A stretch of DNA of 32,662 bases. Origin: Candidatus Altimarinota bacterium (GTDB lineage Bacteria; Patescibacteriota; JACMRA01). This document shows, piece by piece, positions 1 through 7,055 of the stretch (positions are counted from its first letter, which is position 1; every line of letters starts with the position of its first letter). The stretch is from NCBI GenBank assembly GCA_012031925.1, contig JAAUSE010000011.1, positions 1 to 32,662 on the forward strand. The letters are read 5' to 3'. A program made the translations under genes and the position numbers. The notes beneath the pieces were generated by a model. That model ran no database searches. It was given only the letters and a program-made list of their open reading frames with translations, and was not told where the DNA came from.

Positions 1-806
1 AGAAAACACTGGATCCGCTTTCTTTGAAACAAGCATCGCATAATAGTAACTTTGTGCAGTAACATTTGCACCTAGTTTAAACTCTGATTGGGATCAGCGG
101 AATTGCAGGTGAATAGAACTGTCAAAGCACCTGATGATGTTGATAGACAATACTTGGGATAAAAGAAAGATTTGACTTGAAAGTATCCTCCTCCAAGATC
201 TACAAATCCAAAACTACCATACCTTCCACTTGCATTAGTGTACGCATGTATATTCATCGCGTTCCCACCAAGACCAATATAATCTAGTCCAGTAGAAGAA
301 AGTCCATAAGTAGTTTGATCACGATACAATGTATATGCATAACCATTCCAATTGAATTTGATTCTTTGACTAGCATCGTTGTTGTTTGGAGTTCTCCCTT
401 GGATAGCTCCACCATTAGCTAAGTTCGGTAATGATATTCTTTTGCCTGCTTGAGACTCAAGAATACCTACAGATCCGTTTGATAGTGGTTGAACATAATT
501 AGGGTTTCCAGTGATGTAAGTTTTTCTCCAGATTTGGTCTGTATCACTCGCATTACATGGGAACAGATTGATCACAACATTTTGTTGACTACCTGGTACA
601 TTGATACAAAAGTTTGAATTGCTTTTGAGTCGCAACAAAAACTTTGTTTCTGTGTTGTCAATACCATCAAAGTAGAAATATTGGTTGTTATCAGAAACGT
701 TAGTAGTAGCTACTACTAGCTGAGTCGAGCCATTGGTTGCTGGGTTGTTTGTTGGAGACCGAAATGATAGATTGGTTCCATTGAGTTGAAAGTTGTCTAA
801 CGGTAC
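1..806 (-). pseudogene. Ricin-B-type lectin-like protein, frame-broken and cut by the window edge
   Basis: The clear part is 72-638 (188 residues, TTG at 638), with two lectin-like blocks, one around FCINVPGSQQNVVINLFPC and one around KYCLSTSSGALTVLFTC, each followed by a DxxQ-type motif (DTDQIW, DPNQS). This spacing resembles ricin-B carbohydrate-binding repeats. The same frame is open upstream to 806, immediately after a TAG at 807-809, and holds lectin-like sequence (FQLNGTNLSFR, QYFYFDGI) but no ATG, GTG or further TTG start, so the 5' end is missing or frame-shifted. At the 3' end the frame stops at 72-74, but another frame continues to base 1 with plausible protein (SEFKLGANVTAQSYYYAM); adding one C to the CCC run at 90-92 joins them. 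It is probably one longer secreted protein. Family assignment is by pattern only. Confidence 0.55.
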
Positions 807-945
807 CTAATACAATAGATAAATTTGAAAAGTGGTAATTGTTTCAATTAATTAAGGTGAGGATGTAAAATATTTGTACATAAAAATAAGGTTTGAATAA
901 TCAGTATTGTCAAAGAATGAATGGCTCTAGAAGTCAAAATTTCAA

Positions 946-974
946 TTGACATTACCATATATGTGCTATCATAT
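946..974 (+). promoter_or_regulatory. Sigma70-like promoter of the 1004-1490 cassette
   Basis: TTGACA at 946-951 is followed 17 bases later by TCATAT (969-974); TATCAT at 967-972 with a 15-base gap is the alternative -10. It lies 30 bases before the first gene of the cassette. The 197 bases between the lectin gene and this cassette (807-1003) hold no other gene that I can see. Confidence 0.5.
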
Positions 975-1003
975 TGCTGTTGTATCGCTAGAAAGAGAAT
1001 GTT

Positions 1004-1309
1004 TTGAAAAAGTCGTTCAAAATTTATTTAGGGCGAAATATTCCTAATTCAAAGATTATCGTTAGTGATGAGAATTTTGAAGAATTTCTTAATGATCAGA
1101 CAATTTTTGAGTCATTCACTATCTATGAAGCCAAAGGTTTTTGGAAGGGTGAATTAGAGTCGGTGTTTATCATAGAGGTGTTTCACACAACTCTTGACAA
1201 TGCTCAAAACTTCGCTCAACTATATGCTGAGAGGTACGATCAAGAAGACGTGCTAATCAACGAAATTACATCAACCGCTCAATTACTGCGAGGTGACATC
1301 AATGGTTGA
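1004..1309 (+). CDS. Orphan 101-residue protein, paralogue of 20407-20715 (DUF3574-like)
   Basis: This is a small soluble protein with no signal peptide. It shares with the product of 20407-20715 an ordered set of motifs: FKIYxGRxIP near the N-terminus, a FxEFL segment, FExxxIxExxGxWK in the middle and a QE/QED segment near the end. The GRxIP, then FL, then GxW order is reminiscent of DUF3574 proteins, but I rank that as a weak resemblance. The start is TTG at 1004; an ATG at 999 is one base out of frame and would become the start if the T4 run after it had five bases. The gene overlaps its partner at 1302 by 8 bases, so the two are probably translationally coupled. Function is unknown. Confidence 0.75.
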   Translation: MKKSFKIYLGRNIPNSKIIVSDENFEEFLNDQTIFESFTIYEAKGFWKGELESVFIIEVFHTTLDNAQNFAQLYAERYDQEDVLINEITSTAQLLRGDING

Positions 1310-1490
1310 AAAAACCCACTTATATAACGCTAAGACCAAACAAAGTAGAGAGATTCATTTAGTAGATAATATCTGGATATATACTGAAGATAATACACCA
1401 GTGCCAGAAGCTAAATTGAAAGGGTTTCATACTAATGGACTTAATGTCACAACCGACCAAATACAAACACAGTGTTGTCAGACAGCTTAA
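1302..1490 (+). CDS. Orphan 62-residue cassette partner, paralogue of 20712-20897
   Basis: I chose the ATG at 1302 because GAGGT lies 6 bases before it and the paralogous gene at 20712 starts at the same place relative to its partner; a GTG at 1293 is possible. The protein is small and polar. It aligns loosely with the second gene of the other cassette: a K-rich start with RE (SREI against MREV), a central acidic residue with PV (NTPVPEAKLKG against GKPVDDKYLKG), then NGLN against NALN. The LKG segment is the best-kept point. It ends with a cysteine pair (QCCQT). A terminator follows at 1507. No known family is recognised. Confidence 0.65.
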   Translation: MVEKTHLYNAKTKQSREIHLVDNIWIYTEDNTPVPEAKLKGFHTNGLNVTTDQIQTQCCQTA

Positions 1491-1506
1491 CTTATTATGA
1501 GACTGA

Positions 1507-1537
1507 AAGGAGTAACATGTATTACTCCTTTTTTTAT
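1507..1537 (+). terminator. Rho-independent terminator of the 1004-1490 cassette
   Basis: AAGGAGTAA (1507-1515) pairs perfectly with TTACTCCTT (1522-1530) around a 6-base loop, and the T run extends to 1537. Confidence 0.85.
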
Positions 1538-1660
1538 CGTCCAAATTTCCTGATACAATTAGTAATGATACCCCAATTTGCAACTTCTATACATTAAATA
1601 TTTCAACGGGTGGGTAATCTGATTCTCCAGTAAAAGCCTCGAATTAATAAGTGGAGTCTC

Positions 1661-1847
1661 ATGGACAAACCAAAAATGTGTTGACCCTCAAAAAATAGAG
1701 AATATTAGAGATAGCGGAGATACCAAACGTGTTTTGATGCAAACAAATACTGCTCAAAATATTGAATGTATGCGTCTTAGATTGGAAGCTATCAAAAATA
1801 GTATTAATGCTGATGATGTTTGTGTATTGCAAAATCATTCGCAATGA
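1661..1847 (+). pseudogene. Small orphan gene with a one-base frame break
   Basis: GTGGAG lies 5 bases before an ATG at 1661, but that frame stops after seven codons. The neighbouring frame is open from about 1622 to the TGA at 1845-1847 and reads as ordinary protein (CVDPQKIENIRDSGDTKR, then MRLRLEAIKNSINADD). If the A5 run at 1672-1676 is four bases long, the ATG joins this frame and gives a 61-residue protein starting MDKPKCVDP. A good terminator follows directly at 1855. An internal ATG at 1737 would give only 36 residues. The family is not recognised. Either the gene is real and the base run is misread, or it is decayed. Confidence 0.45.
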
Positions 1848-1854
1848 AAATTAT

Positions 1855-1881
1855 TTCACCCTTTTTCGGGTGAATTTTTTT
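1855..1881 (+). terminator. Rho-independent terminator behind the 1661-1847 gene
   Basis: TTCACCC (1855-1861) pairs with GGGTGAA (1868-1874) and is followed by seven T. The end of the convergent dgkA-like gene falls inside the T run. Confidence 0.85.
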
Positions 1882-2281
1882 AGAATATTTGCCCTACAAC
1901 TAGATATACTTGATAAATTATTAGCATTAGCCAAAGGAATGAAAATACCAAGACTGCTCCTGCTGCTATGTCTTTGACTGCTTTGATTTCGTAATTGAAT
2001 TTGCCGTCTACCACATCGCAAAGGGTCTCAAAAGCGGTGTTAAGTAGCTCAAAAGCAAGCACTTGAAAACCGGCAAAAAGATTAATCACTATCCAATAGT
2101 TTGGTAGTTCAAATAAGATATTAGCAAAAGAAATCATCAAAATCAAACCTGCTTGAATTGAAAGATTTTTTTCTCTAGCAAAAGCTAATTTGATTCCAGA
2201 AATGGCGTATTTGATTGATTTTAGCGGAGAGTATATCACATACTTTTTGGGAGTCACAGTTTTTAGTTGTAACTTTGCCAT
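1880..2281 (-). CDS. dgkA: DgkA-type diacylglycerol/undecaprenol kinase
   Basis: The product is a 133-residue integral membrane protein of the prokaryotic diacylglycerol/undecaprenol kinase family, which phosphorylates lipid alcohols in the cytoplasmic membrane. Seen in the sequence: an N-terminal amphipathic SIKYAISGIKLAFAREKN segment, the catalytic-region motif FELLNTAFETLCDVVD (family form ELxNTAIExVVD) and the KAVKDIAAGAVLV segment just before the last helix (family form AKDxAAGAV). Three hydrophobic helices are visible at about residues 45-62, 66-83 and 105-130. Length matches the family. The ATG at 2281 is preferred; a GTG sits directly before it. It faces the gene at 2339 divergently. 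Whether the substrate is undecaprenol or diacylglycerol cannot be told from sequence. Confidence 0.87.
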   Translation of the reverse strand: MAKLQLKTVTPKKYVIYSPLKSIKYAISGIKLAFAREKNLSIQAGLILMISFANILFELPNYWIVINLFAGFQVLAFELLNTAFETLCDVVDGKFNYEIKAVKDIAAGAVLVFSFLWLMLIIYQVYLVVGQIF

Positions 2282-2338
2282 CACTAGTTGTCAAGAAAAT
2301 TCCTTGTATAATTTGCTAAAGTTGTTGAGAATTTTACT

Positions 2339-2935
2339 ATGAGTAATAACCTAATTCAACTTAGTACTGGAAATGAGTTTGTACTTGAGAGTATAAATGA
2401 TGGTTTGGTGGTTATATTTTCTGGGGATCTTAATAGTGATCTGCTTGAGCAACAAATAAAAGAATACCAAAAGAATAAAAACTTGTTGGCAGATTTAAAT
2501 TGTTCATTGTTTTTTGTGACTAACAAGACTGAGAAAACTGAAATAGATAATATTATTTTGGATAATGATTTTGTTTGTTACGCTCTTTCTCCGCAGCTTA
2601 GGGATATGAATGAAATATGTGAAAGTATAATTTTCTTAAAAAAGACAGGTGCCAAAATAGAACATGTTTATACGAGGTTGAGACCCAAGGCTAAGTATGA
2701 TTGGATGAGTGAAGTGATTGAATTTTGTAAAAATTACTCCAATAAAAAGAGCTTTGATAACAAGTGGAAATTTGGACAAGTCGTTCTTGTTAGCGGTGAA
2801 TATTTATGTACTAATTGTGGTTATATTATGGATATGAACCAAAACCAATTATTTCCTGTGTGTGAAGTCTGCCTTTCTGGTGCGCCTCGTGGAGCTTGTT
2901 CAGTTAGGGAAGCTTTTTGGAAAAAACTTGACTAG
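2339..2935 (+). CDS. Zinc-ribbon protein of unknown function
   Basis: This 198-residue soluble protein ends in a zinc ribbon: CTNCGYIMDM, then CEVCLSGAPRGACS, giving CxxC-x16-CxxC near residues 157-180. The ribbon resembles the rubredoxin-like ribbons at the ends of DUF1451-type proteins. The first 140 residues look like an alpha/beta domain (QLSTGNEFVLESINDGLV, CSLFFVTNKTEKTEID) with no motif I recognise. A weak promoter TTGTAT-N17-GAGAAT (2305-2333) ends 5 bases before the ATG, so a leaderless message is possible. It lies just upstream of the DnaE fragment without overlap. Confidence 0.7.
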   Translation: MSNNLIQLSTGNEFVLESINDGLVVIFSGDLNSDLLEQQIKEYQKNKNLLADLNCSLFFVTNKTEKTEIDNIILDNDFVCYALSPQLRDMNEICESIIFLKKTGAKIEHVYTRLRPKAKYDWMSEVIEFCKNYSNKKSFDNKWKFGQVVLVSGEYLCTNCGYIMDMNQNQLFPVCEVCLSGAPRGACSVREAFWKKLD

Positions 2936-2967
2936 TGTGTGATTTTGAGATTTGCTCATAATCAAGT

Positions 2968-3954
2968 ATGAAGTCAAGAGCAGATTTTGTGAAAGTGAGG
3001 TCTTTTTTGTTTGCTAATGTGGAGAATCTTTTGGAACATATGGGCCAGCAAAGGCATATGAACCAGGTTAGTTCTGACGGGCTTTTTGGAGGTGAAATAA
3101 CTACAGTCAATGTTAATTGGGATCTTAATTATAAGCCACAATCAAAAATGGCAGTTTTGGTGCAGGAAAAAGAAAGCTTAGGTTTGTACGTTAGTGGTAA
3201 CCCGCTTAGTGAATACAAAGATCTTTTGGTATATGTGCAAGATTCAGTCTATAGAGATGATGTAATATTAATACTTATTAACAAAATTAAAAAAATTTTT
3301 ACCAAAAAAGGTGATATGATGTTTGCCTTACTAGTCAGCACACCTTTTGGCGATTACGAGGCTATTATTTTTCCGAAAAAAGCCATGGAACTTTCTCCTA
3401 TTTTGCTAGAGAAGGACATATTTTGGGTAGTAGGTAAGATTGAGGAAAGTCAAAAGAGCTCAACTGACAAGCTTGATGAAGAGGGTAAAAGTACCGAATA
3501 CGAACAAAAACCGAAGATTTTAATTGATTCTATGGCACCATTAGAAGGTGACCTGTTGGAGCTTTTGACCAAACCAACATCCGTAAATAATCGTCAAAAA
3601 CAACATAATGAATTAAGTGAAGCTTCAAAAAAACGGATTGAGGCTCTGAGTATCAAAGATTTTTTGAATACTCAAATTACTCCTGCAGATGAAACAAATA
3701 AAACTGGTTTGGGAAACGCTCAACAAAAACCGATACCAAATGAACCTGCTAACTCACCTAAAGTAATTAGAATATACCAAAAATATTCAATGGATTTGGT
3801 GAAAAAAATCAAATCGTTGTTAAAAAGCTCTGAGGAAAAAGGTCTTAGCCAAGTAACAATTGAAGTCCAAACGGATAAAGAAGAATGGAAAAAAGCCAAA
3901 GGAAGCTTTTGGGTGGATATGACTCTGTTAGAAAGTTTAGATACACATGATTAA
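2968..3954 (+). CDS. Isolated C-terminal part of DNA polymerase III alpha (DnaE-like)
   Basis: The product (328 residues) matches only the last third of DnaE. Residues 1-45 look like the end of the helix-hairpin-helix region that normally precedes the LFGG segment (LLEHMGQ, then GLFGGE). Residues 65-85 carry EKESLGLYVSGNPLSEYKD, the DnaE landmark usually written as E-LGFYxSGHPL. Residues 105-155 form the OB-fold (INKIKKIFTKKGDMMFALLV, then YEAIIFPKKA). The rest is a low-complexity linker and the DnaE tail. PHP, palm and fingers domains are absent, and an in-frame stop lies three codons upstream of the start. It may be a decayed copy or a stand-alone OB-fold protein; the open frame over 987 bases favours some retained use. 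Confidence 0.7.
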   Translation: MKSRADFVKVRSFLFANVENLLEHMGQQRHMNQVSSDGLFGGEITTVNVNWDLNYKPQSKMAVLVQEKESLGLYVSGNPLSEYKDLLVYVQDSVYRDDVILILINKIKKIFTKKGDMMFALLVSTPFGDYEAIIFPKKAMELSPILLEKDIFWVVGKIEESQKSSTDKLDEEGKSTEYEQKPKILIDSMAPLEGDLLELLTKPTSVNNRQKQHNELSEASKKRIEALSIKDFLNTQITPADETNKTGLGNAQQKPIPNEPANSPKVIRIYQKYSMDLVKKIKSLLKSSEEKGLSQVTIEVQTDKEEWKKAKGSFWVDMTLLESLDTHD

Positions 3955-3958
3955 TTAT

Positions 3959-4336
3959 TCAAAAATTCATTGGGTTGATTTTGTTAGGTGTCTTAATTAA
4001 TTTGCCATCAACTTCTATTTGATTATTTTCATCTCCTTCATTGTACTTGGATTTATAAAAATCATTATTCCCACCTATATACTCTCCTTGGATATATATT
4101 TGTGGCAAACTCACTAAATCACTAGAATCTGTTGGTTTCCAGCCATAATTTTTTAGTAAATTTTTTAGTTCAACTAAGCTAAAATCTATATCCAAAGTGA
4201 ATATTTCAAATGGTTTTAGTATTTTGGTCTCTTCTAGCTTGGAGGCAAGTTTTTTGGTGGTACTACAAAAAGCACAACTTTCTTTGACAAATAGAATATT
4301 TTCTTGATTAGCCAAAGCTTTTTCCATTTTATTCAT
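3959..4336 (-). CDS. Glutaredoxin-like thiol-disulfide protein
   Basis: The product is a glutaredoxin-fold protein of about 125 residues that would exchange thiols with a partner or with glutathione-like thiols. Visible marks are the active-site strand ILFVKESCAFCSTTKKLA (CxFC in the place of CPYC), the cis-proline strand SLPQIYIQGEYIGG and the GGNNDF segment (family GGxDD/E). I prefer the ATG at 4336 (MNKMEK) or 4327. The longer frame to 4432 runs back through the divergent promoter region and would add an unlikely hydrophobic start. It ends 4 bases after the DnaE fragment (convergent). A C-terminal stretch after the domain is unusual. Confidence 0.7.
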   Translation of the reverse strand: MNKMEKALANQENILFVKESCAFCSTTKKLASKLEETKILKPFEIFTLDIDFSLVELKNLLKNYGWKPTDSSDLVSLPQIYIQGEYIGGNNDFYKSKYNEGDENNQIEVDGKLIKTPNKINPMNF

Positions 4337-4378
4337 ATACCCCAGGGTGTATATTTTTGAGTTTTTTGTCAAAAAAAC

Positions 4379-4407
4379 TTGCAATATAGTAATGATTGTG
4401 ATAAAAT
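4379..4407 (+). promoter_or_regulatory. Promoter of the 4438 gene
   Basis: TTGCAA (4379-4384) and TAAAAT (4402-4407) are spaced by 17 bases, about 30 bases before the GTG start. Confidence 0.5.
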
Positions 4408-4437
4408 TAGTATAACCAAAAAACAAAAACAAAATTT

Positions 4438-4812
4438 GTGCCCAAACAAAAAAATTCTAATACTGGTTTTTCCTATTTTTTGAGCGTTTTTTTGCTCATC
4501 AACTTCTTATCTTTTGGTTTTAGTATTTATCAAGCTCTTAATATATTTTCTGGCAAACCTGTGACAAGCACTGCTGCTTCAATGGATCCTAATAATGCCT
4601 TAATCCAAAGACTAGAGTTACTTGAGCAAGGTAAAAAAAATAACTTAATCAAAATTGAGACTCTTGAAGAAAAAAATGACTCACTTGATGGTGAGAATAT
4701 TAACCTTAGAGAAATTATTCACAAATATGAAGTTCAACTAGATGAGCAAAATAATTTGGTTGAGAAATTATTGCAAGAAAAAAGCTCAGAAAATTCTGAG
4801 CATAAACAATAA
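4438..4812 (+). CDS. Small membrane-anchored coiled-coil protein
   Basis: The start is GTG at 4438. Residues 12-33 form one hydrophobic segment (FSYFLSVFLLINFLSFGFSI), then a short linker, then a heptad-rich coiled coil from about residue 50 to 118 (LIQRLELLEQGKKNN, LEEKNDSLDGENINLRE, EQNNLVEKLLQEKSS). This FtsB/DivIC-like plan (one helix plus a coiled coil, about 125 residues) would suit an envelope or division scaffold, but no sequence motif ties it to either, and the context gives no help. It converges with the gene at 4842. Confidence 0.7.
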   Translation: MPKQKNSNTGFSYFLSVFLLINFLSFGFSIYQALNIFSGKPVTSTAASMDPNNALIQRLELLEQGKKNNLIKIETLEEKNDSLDGENINLREIIHKYEVQLDEQNNLVEKLLQEKSSENSEHKQ

Positions 4813-4841
4813 TCAAAGTAGTCAATGAAAAACTATTTTGA

Positions 4842-5381
4842 CTATTGGGAACTAGGAAGATCATCTAGATCAATAGTTGGAAGCTCAGTTGATTTGTGTA
4901 AGGTTCTCATCTCAAAAGTCTTTATAGCCTTATCCATTTCTACTTTGCTAGTATTTGTTAGACATATTTGAAGACTACTAGTTTCTTTGTTGGCTATTTG
5001 ATCAACTTGAAAGGTAAACTTAAAATTTATACACTTGCCTGTATTATCCAAAGTTTTATCCAATAAGATATAGCGAGATTTTTCTTGGAAATATTTTAGT
5101 TTTGCTGGATCTTTTGAACAATAGGATAATACAGTTTCTGATTTTACAATTTGATTATTCATTACTAAAGAATAACCAATGTTATTGCAATTCATAACAC
5201 CATCCAATTGTGTTGTATTGGAAAGTTCATCAGTTTTTTGAGGTTGTTCTTTGGATTCTGATTCAACTTGTTTGGTAGCCTCAGTGTTGATTTTTATTTT
5301 GTTGAATGGGATGTTTTTTACGGCAATCAGCTCAGGTGTTTGACTGGTTGAAATTAAAGAAAATACTAATAAATCAAACAT
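4842..5381 (-). CDS. Putative exported protein of unknown function
   Basis: The 179-residue product begins with a short hydrophobic stretch (FDLLVFSLISTSQT), then a polar low-complexity linker (about residues 30-58), then a globular part with five cysteines (MNCNNIGYSL, LSYCSKDP, GKCINFKF, LQICLTN and nearby) that could form disulfides outside the cell. The cysteines plus N-terminal signal suggest export; the signal is weak and lacks a clear lipobox. A TTTTTCCTC run (AGGAAAAA on the coding strand) lies before the ATG. No family is recognised. Confidence 0.6.
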   Translation of the reverse strand: MFDLLVFSLISTSQTPELIAVKNIPFNKIKINTEATKQVESESKEQPQKTDELSNTTQLDGVMNCNNIGYSLVMNNQIVKSETVLSYCSKDPAKLKYFQEKSRYILLDKTLDNTGKCINFKFTFQVDQIANKETSSLQICLTNTSKVEMDKAIKTFEMRTLHKSTELPTIDLDDLPSSQ

Positions 5382-5450
5382 TGTTTTTCCTCTAAAAAAT
5401 TATGGACTAGATTTGTTTAACAGATTAAAGAACTTTTGGCAAGATAAAAA

Positions 5451-5470
5451 CCACCCTGTTTTGAGAGTGG
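5451..5470 (-). terminator. Terminator of the 5494-5886 gene
   Basis: On the minus strand CCACTCT and AGGGTGG form a 7-bp stem (one T-G pair), followed by a T5 run. Confidence 0.6.
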
Positions 5471-5493
5471 AATAGTTTGAATTTAGATAAGAT

Positions 5494-5886
5494 TTAGCTT
5501 CTGATGTTTTTTGTCAGAGACTCAAACATTTTGATGGCTTCTGATGTGGAAAACTTAGGCTCAAACCTAAGTGTATTTAATTTGGTAGACTCAAAAGCTT
5601 CCAACCAAGATATTTCAAAAATTGGTTTAGACAAAGCAATTGAATTTATCTCAGAAAATACTGCAATCTCCCCTGAAGTCTGGATGAAAATAAATTTGGA
5701 GTAATTATCTTTGAACATTCTGATTTTGAGAACTTCATATTTAAGATAGTCAACATCATCCACTCCTGTATTTACAATTATATGTTGAATGTACCAACCT
5801 TCTTCTTCAAGTTTTTCAATAACTTTCAAAGCTTTGACTAACTGTTCTTTTTTCAAAAAAACAAAAATGGATCTAGTATCCTTCAC
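5494..5886 (-). CDS. Orphan 130-residue protein
   Basis: A soluble alpha/beta-looking protein with a GTG start at 5886 and GAGAGG 8 bases before it. It opens with a helix (EQLVKALKVIEKLEEEGW), then strand-like pieces (YIQHIIVNTG, SKFIFIQTSGEIAVF) and a C-terminal helix region. It has its own terminator at 5451. Its layout (single gene, own Shine-Dalgarno, own terminator) matches the two paralogous genes just upstream, but the sequence is not obviously related to them. I do not recognise the family. Confidence 0.6.
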   Translation of the reverse strand: MKDTRSIFVFLKKEQLVKALKVIEKLEEEGWYIQHIIVNTGVDDVDYLKYEVLKIRMFKDNYSKFIFIQTSGEIAVFSEINSIALSKPIFEISWLEAFESTKLNTLRFEPKFSTSEAIKMFESLTKNIRS

Positions 5887-6093
5887 TTAATTTTCCTCTC
5901 TAAGGTAACCAAGATAATATTTGAACTCTTTAAATCATATTTTTTAACATCCTAAAATCAAAATCACCACCACACCCATACAATTTTATCAGGTACTTAT
6001 ATATCTTAAACTCAAAAGTACTGACGATTTGATTTATATTAATTATTTGATTATGTCAATAAAATAACCCACATTTTTGAAGGCTAGGAAAAC

Positions 6094-6411
6094 TTATTTG
6101 TTTTTGTAAAAATAGAACTCTTCTAATATCGACCTCTTATCTTTCATCCATTTGTTTATCCTTTCAGCAATGTTTTCTAAAGTATCGCCTTCTAGGTATT
6201 GAGTGAAGGAAAAAACTCTATTAGGCTTGATTGTAAATACAACCATCAATATTGTAGGCTTGGTAATTGAAACATTATATTCAAAATAAGCATTAGAGCT
6301 TGGCTCGGGTTGAAGATAATTATCGAAAATTATACCATCAATTGAAATTTGATTAACAAAGGTATATCTGTTTTCTATAATAATTTGTATAAAATTCTCA
6401 AGGTTACTCAC
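6094..6411 (-). CDS. Orphan 105-residue protein, tandem paralogue of 6526-6825
   Basis: The GTG at 6411 is preceded by TTGGAG, and a TTGACA box lies further up at 6462-6467 with no clear -10. The product aligns along its length with that of 6526-6825: N-terminal FIQIIIEN against FITIIEDG, central DGIIFDNY against DGILFRVY, and C-terminal INKWMKDKRSILEEF against FHQWIANEKSKLEEF. This is a divergent tandem duplication. No signal peptide or known domain is visible, and the function is unknown. Confidence 0.6.
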   Translation of the reverse strand: MSNLENFIQIIIENRYTFVNQISIDGIIFDNYLQPEPSSNAYFEYNVSITKPTILMVVFTIKPNRVFSFTQYLEGDTLENIAERINKWMKDKRSILEEFYFYKNK

Positions 6412-6525
6412 TGTTATTCTCCAAATTTATTGGTTATTTTTGTTTTCCAAAATGCTCAATTTGTCAAAAAATTTACTAACAATTTGTTAGTAAAACCTTT
6501 TTTAAGTTCCAAGAAATCTAATGAA

Positions 6526-6825
6526 TCAAACACTGGTTTTGAACTCTTCTAGTTTGGATTTTTCATTAGCAATCCATTGATGGAATTTATTCATAACTAT
6601 ACTTGGAGATTCGGTAAGCGATAGAGTTTTTTTAACGATACCGCCATTTGGGTGAGTTACAGACATAGTAACCAAAAACCCGCCACCAAGTGAAATAAGA
6701 AACTTTGTATTTGTAGCTTGGTTTGATTCATAGACTCTAAAAAGTATACCATCCAAAACTTCAAAATTTGATAAAACAAAACCTCCATCTTCAATGATTG
6801 TGATAAAAAGCTGCACGTTATTCAT
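6526..6825 (-). CDS. Orphan 99-residue protein, tandem paralogue of 6094-6411
   Basis: The ATG at 6825 follows a clear promoter at 6853-6881. The product is a mixed alpha/beta protein with a glycine-rich middle (LISLGGGFLVTM) and the conserved C-terminal helix WIANEKSKLEEF shared with its downstream neighbour. The two genes lie head to tail, 114 bases apart. No Shine-Dalgarno is evident in the T-rich leader. No family is recognised. Confidence 0.6.
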   Translation of the reverse strand: MNNVQLFITIIEDGGFVLSNFEVLDGILFRVYESNQATNTKFLISLGGGFLVTMSVTHPNGGIVKKTLSLTESPSIVMNKFHQWIANEKSKLEEFKTSV

Positions 6826-6852
6826 TTTTTTATTCCAATAAAGAACATCATT

Positions 6853-6881
6853 GTTTTATACAAATATATTTGTTTTGTCAA
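6853..6881 (-). promoter_or_regulatory. Promoter of the 6526-6825 gene
   Basis: On the minus strand TTGACA (6881-6876) is followed 17 bases later by TAAAAC (6858-6853); TATAAA at 6860-6855 is the 15-base alternative. Confidence 0.55.
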
Positions 6882-7000
6882 ATAAACACGCGATCCAGTA
6901 GAAAAGAATGAATGATTTGAAGTCTTGATTACAAATACACTTTTATAACGAGAAAAGAAATTACCTTTAGAGTATTATGGATCAGTTGGATATTATGGAC

Positions 7001-7029
7001 TTGTTTTTATTGTTTGGTTCTTGTAAAAT
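7001..7029 (+). promoter_or_regulatory. Promoter of the FAD oxidoreductase gene
   Basis: TTGTTT (7001-7006), a 17-base spacer and TAAAAT (7024-7029), with the ATG at 7056. Confidence 0.45.
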
Positions 7030-7055
7030 ATTATTAAGTAGAAAATGCTAATTCT

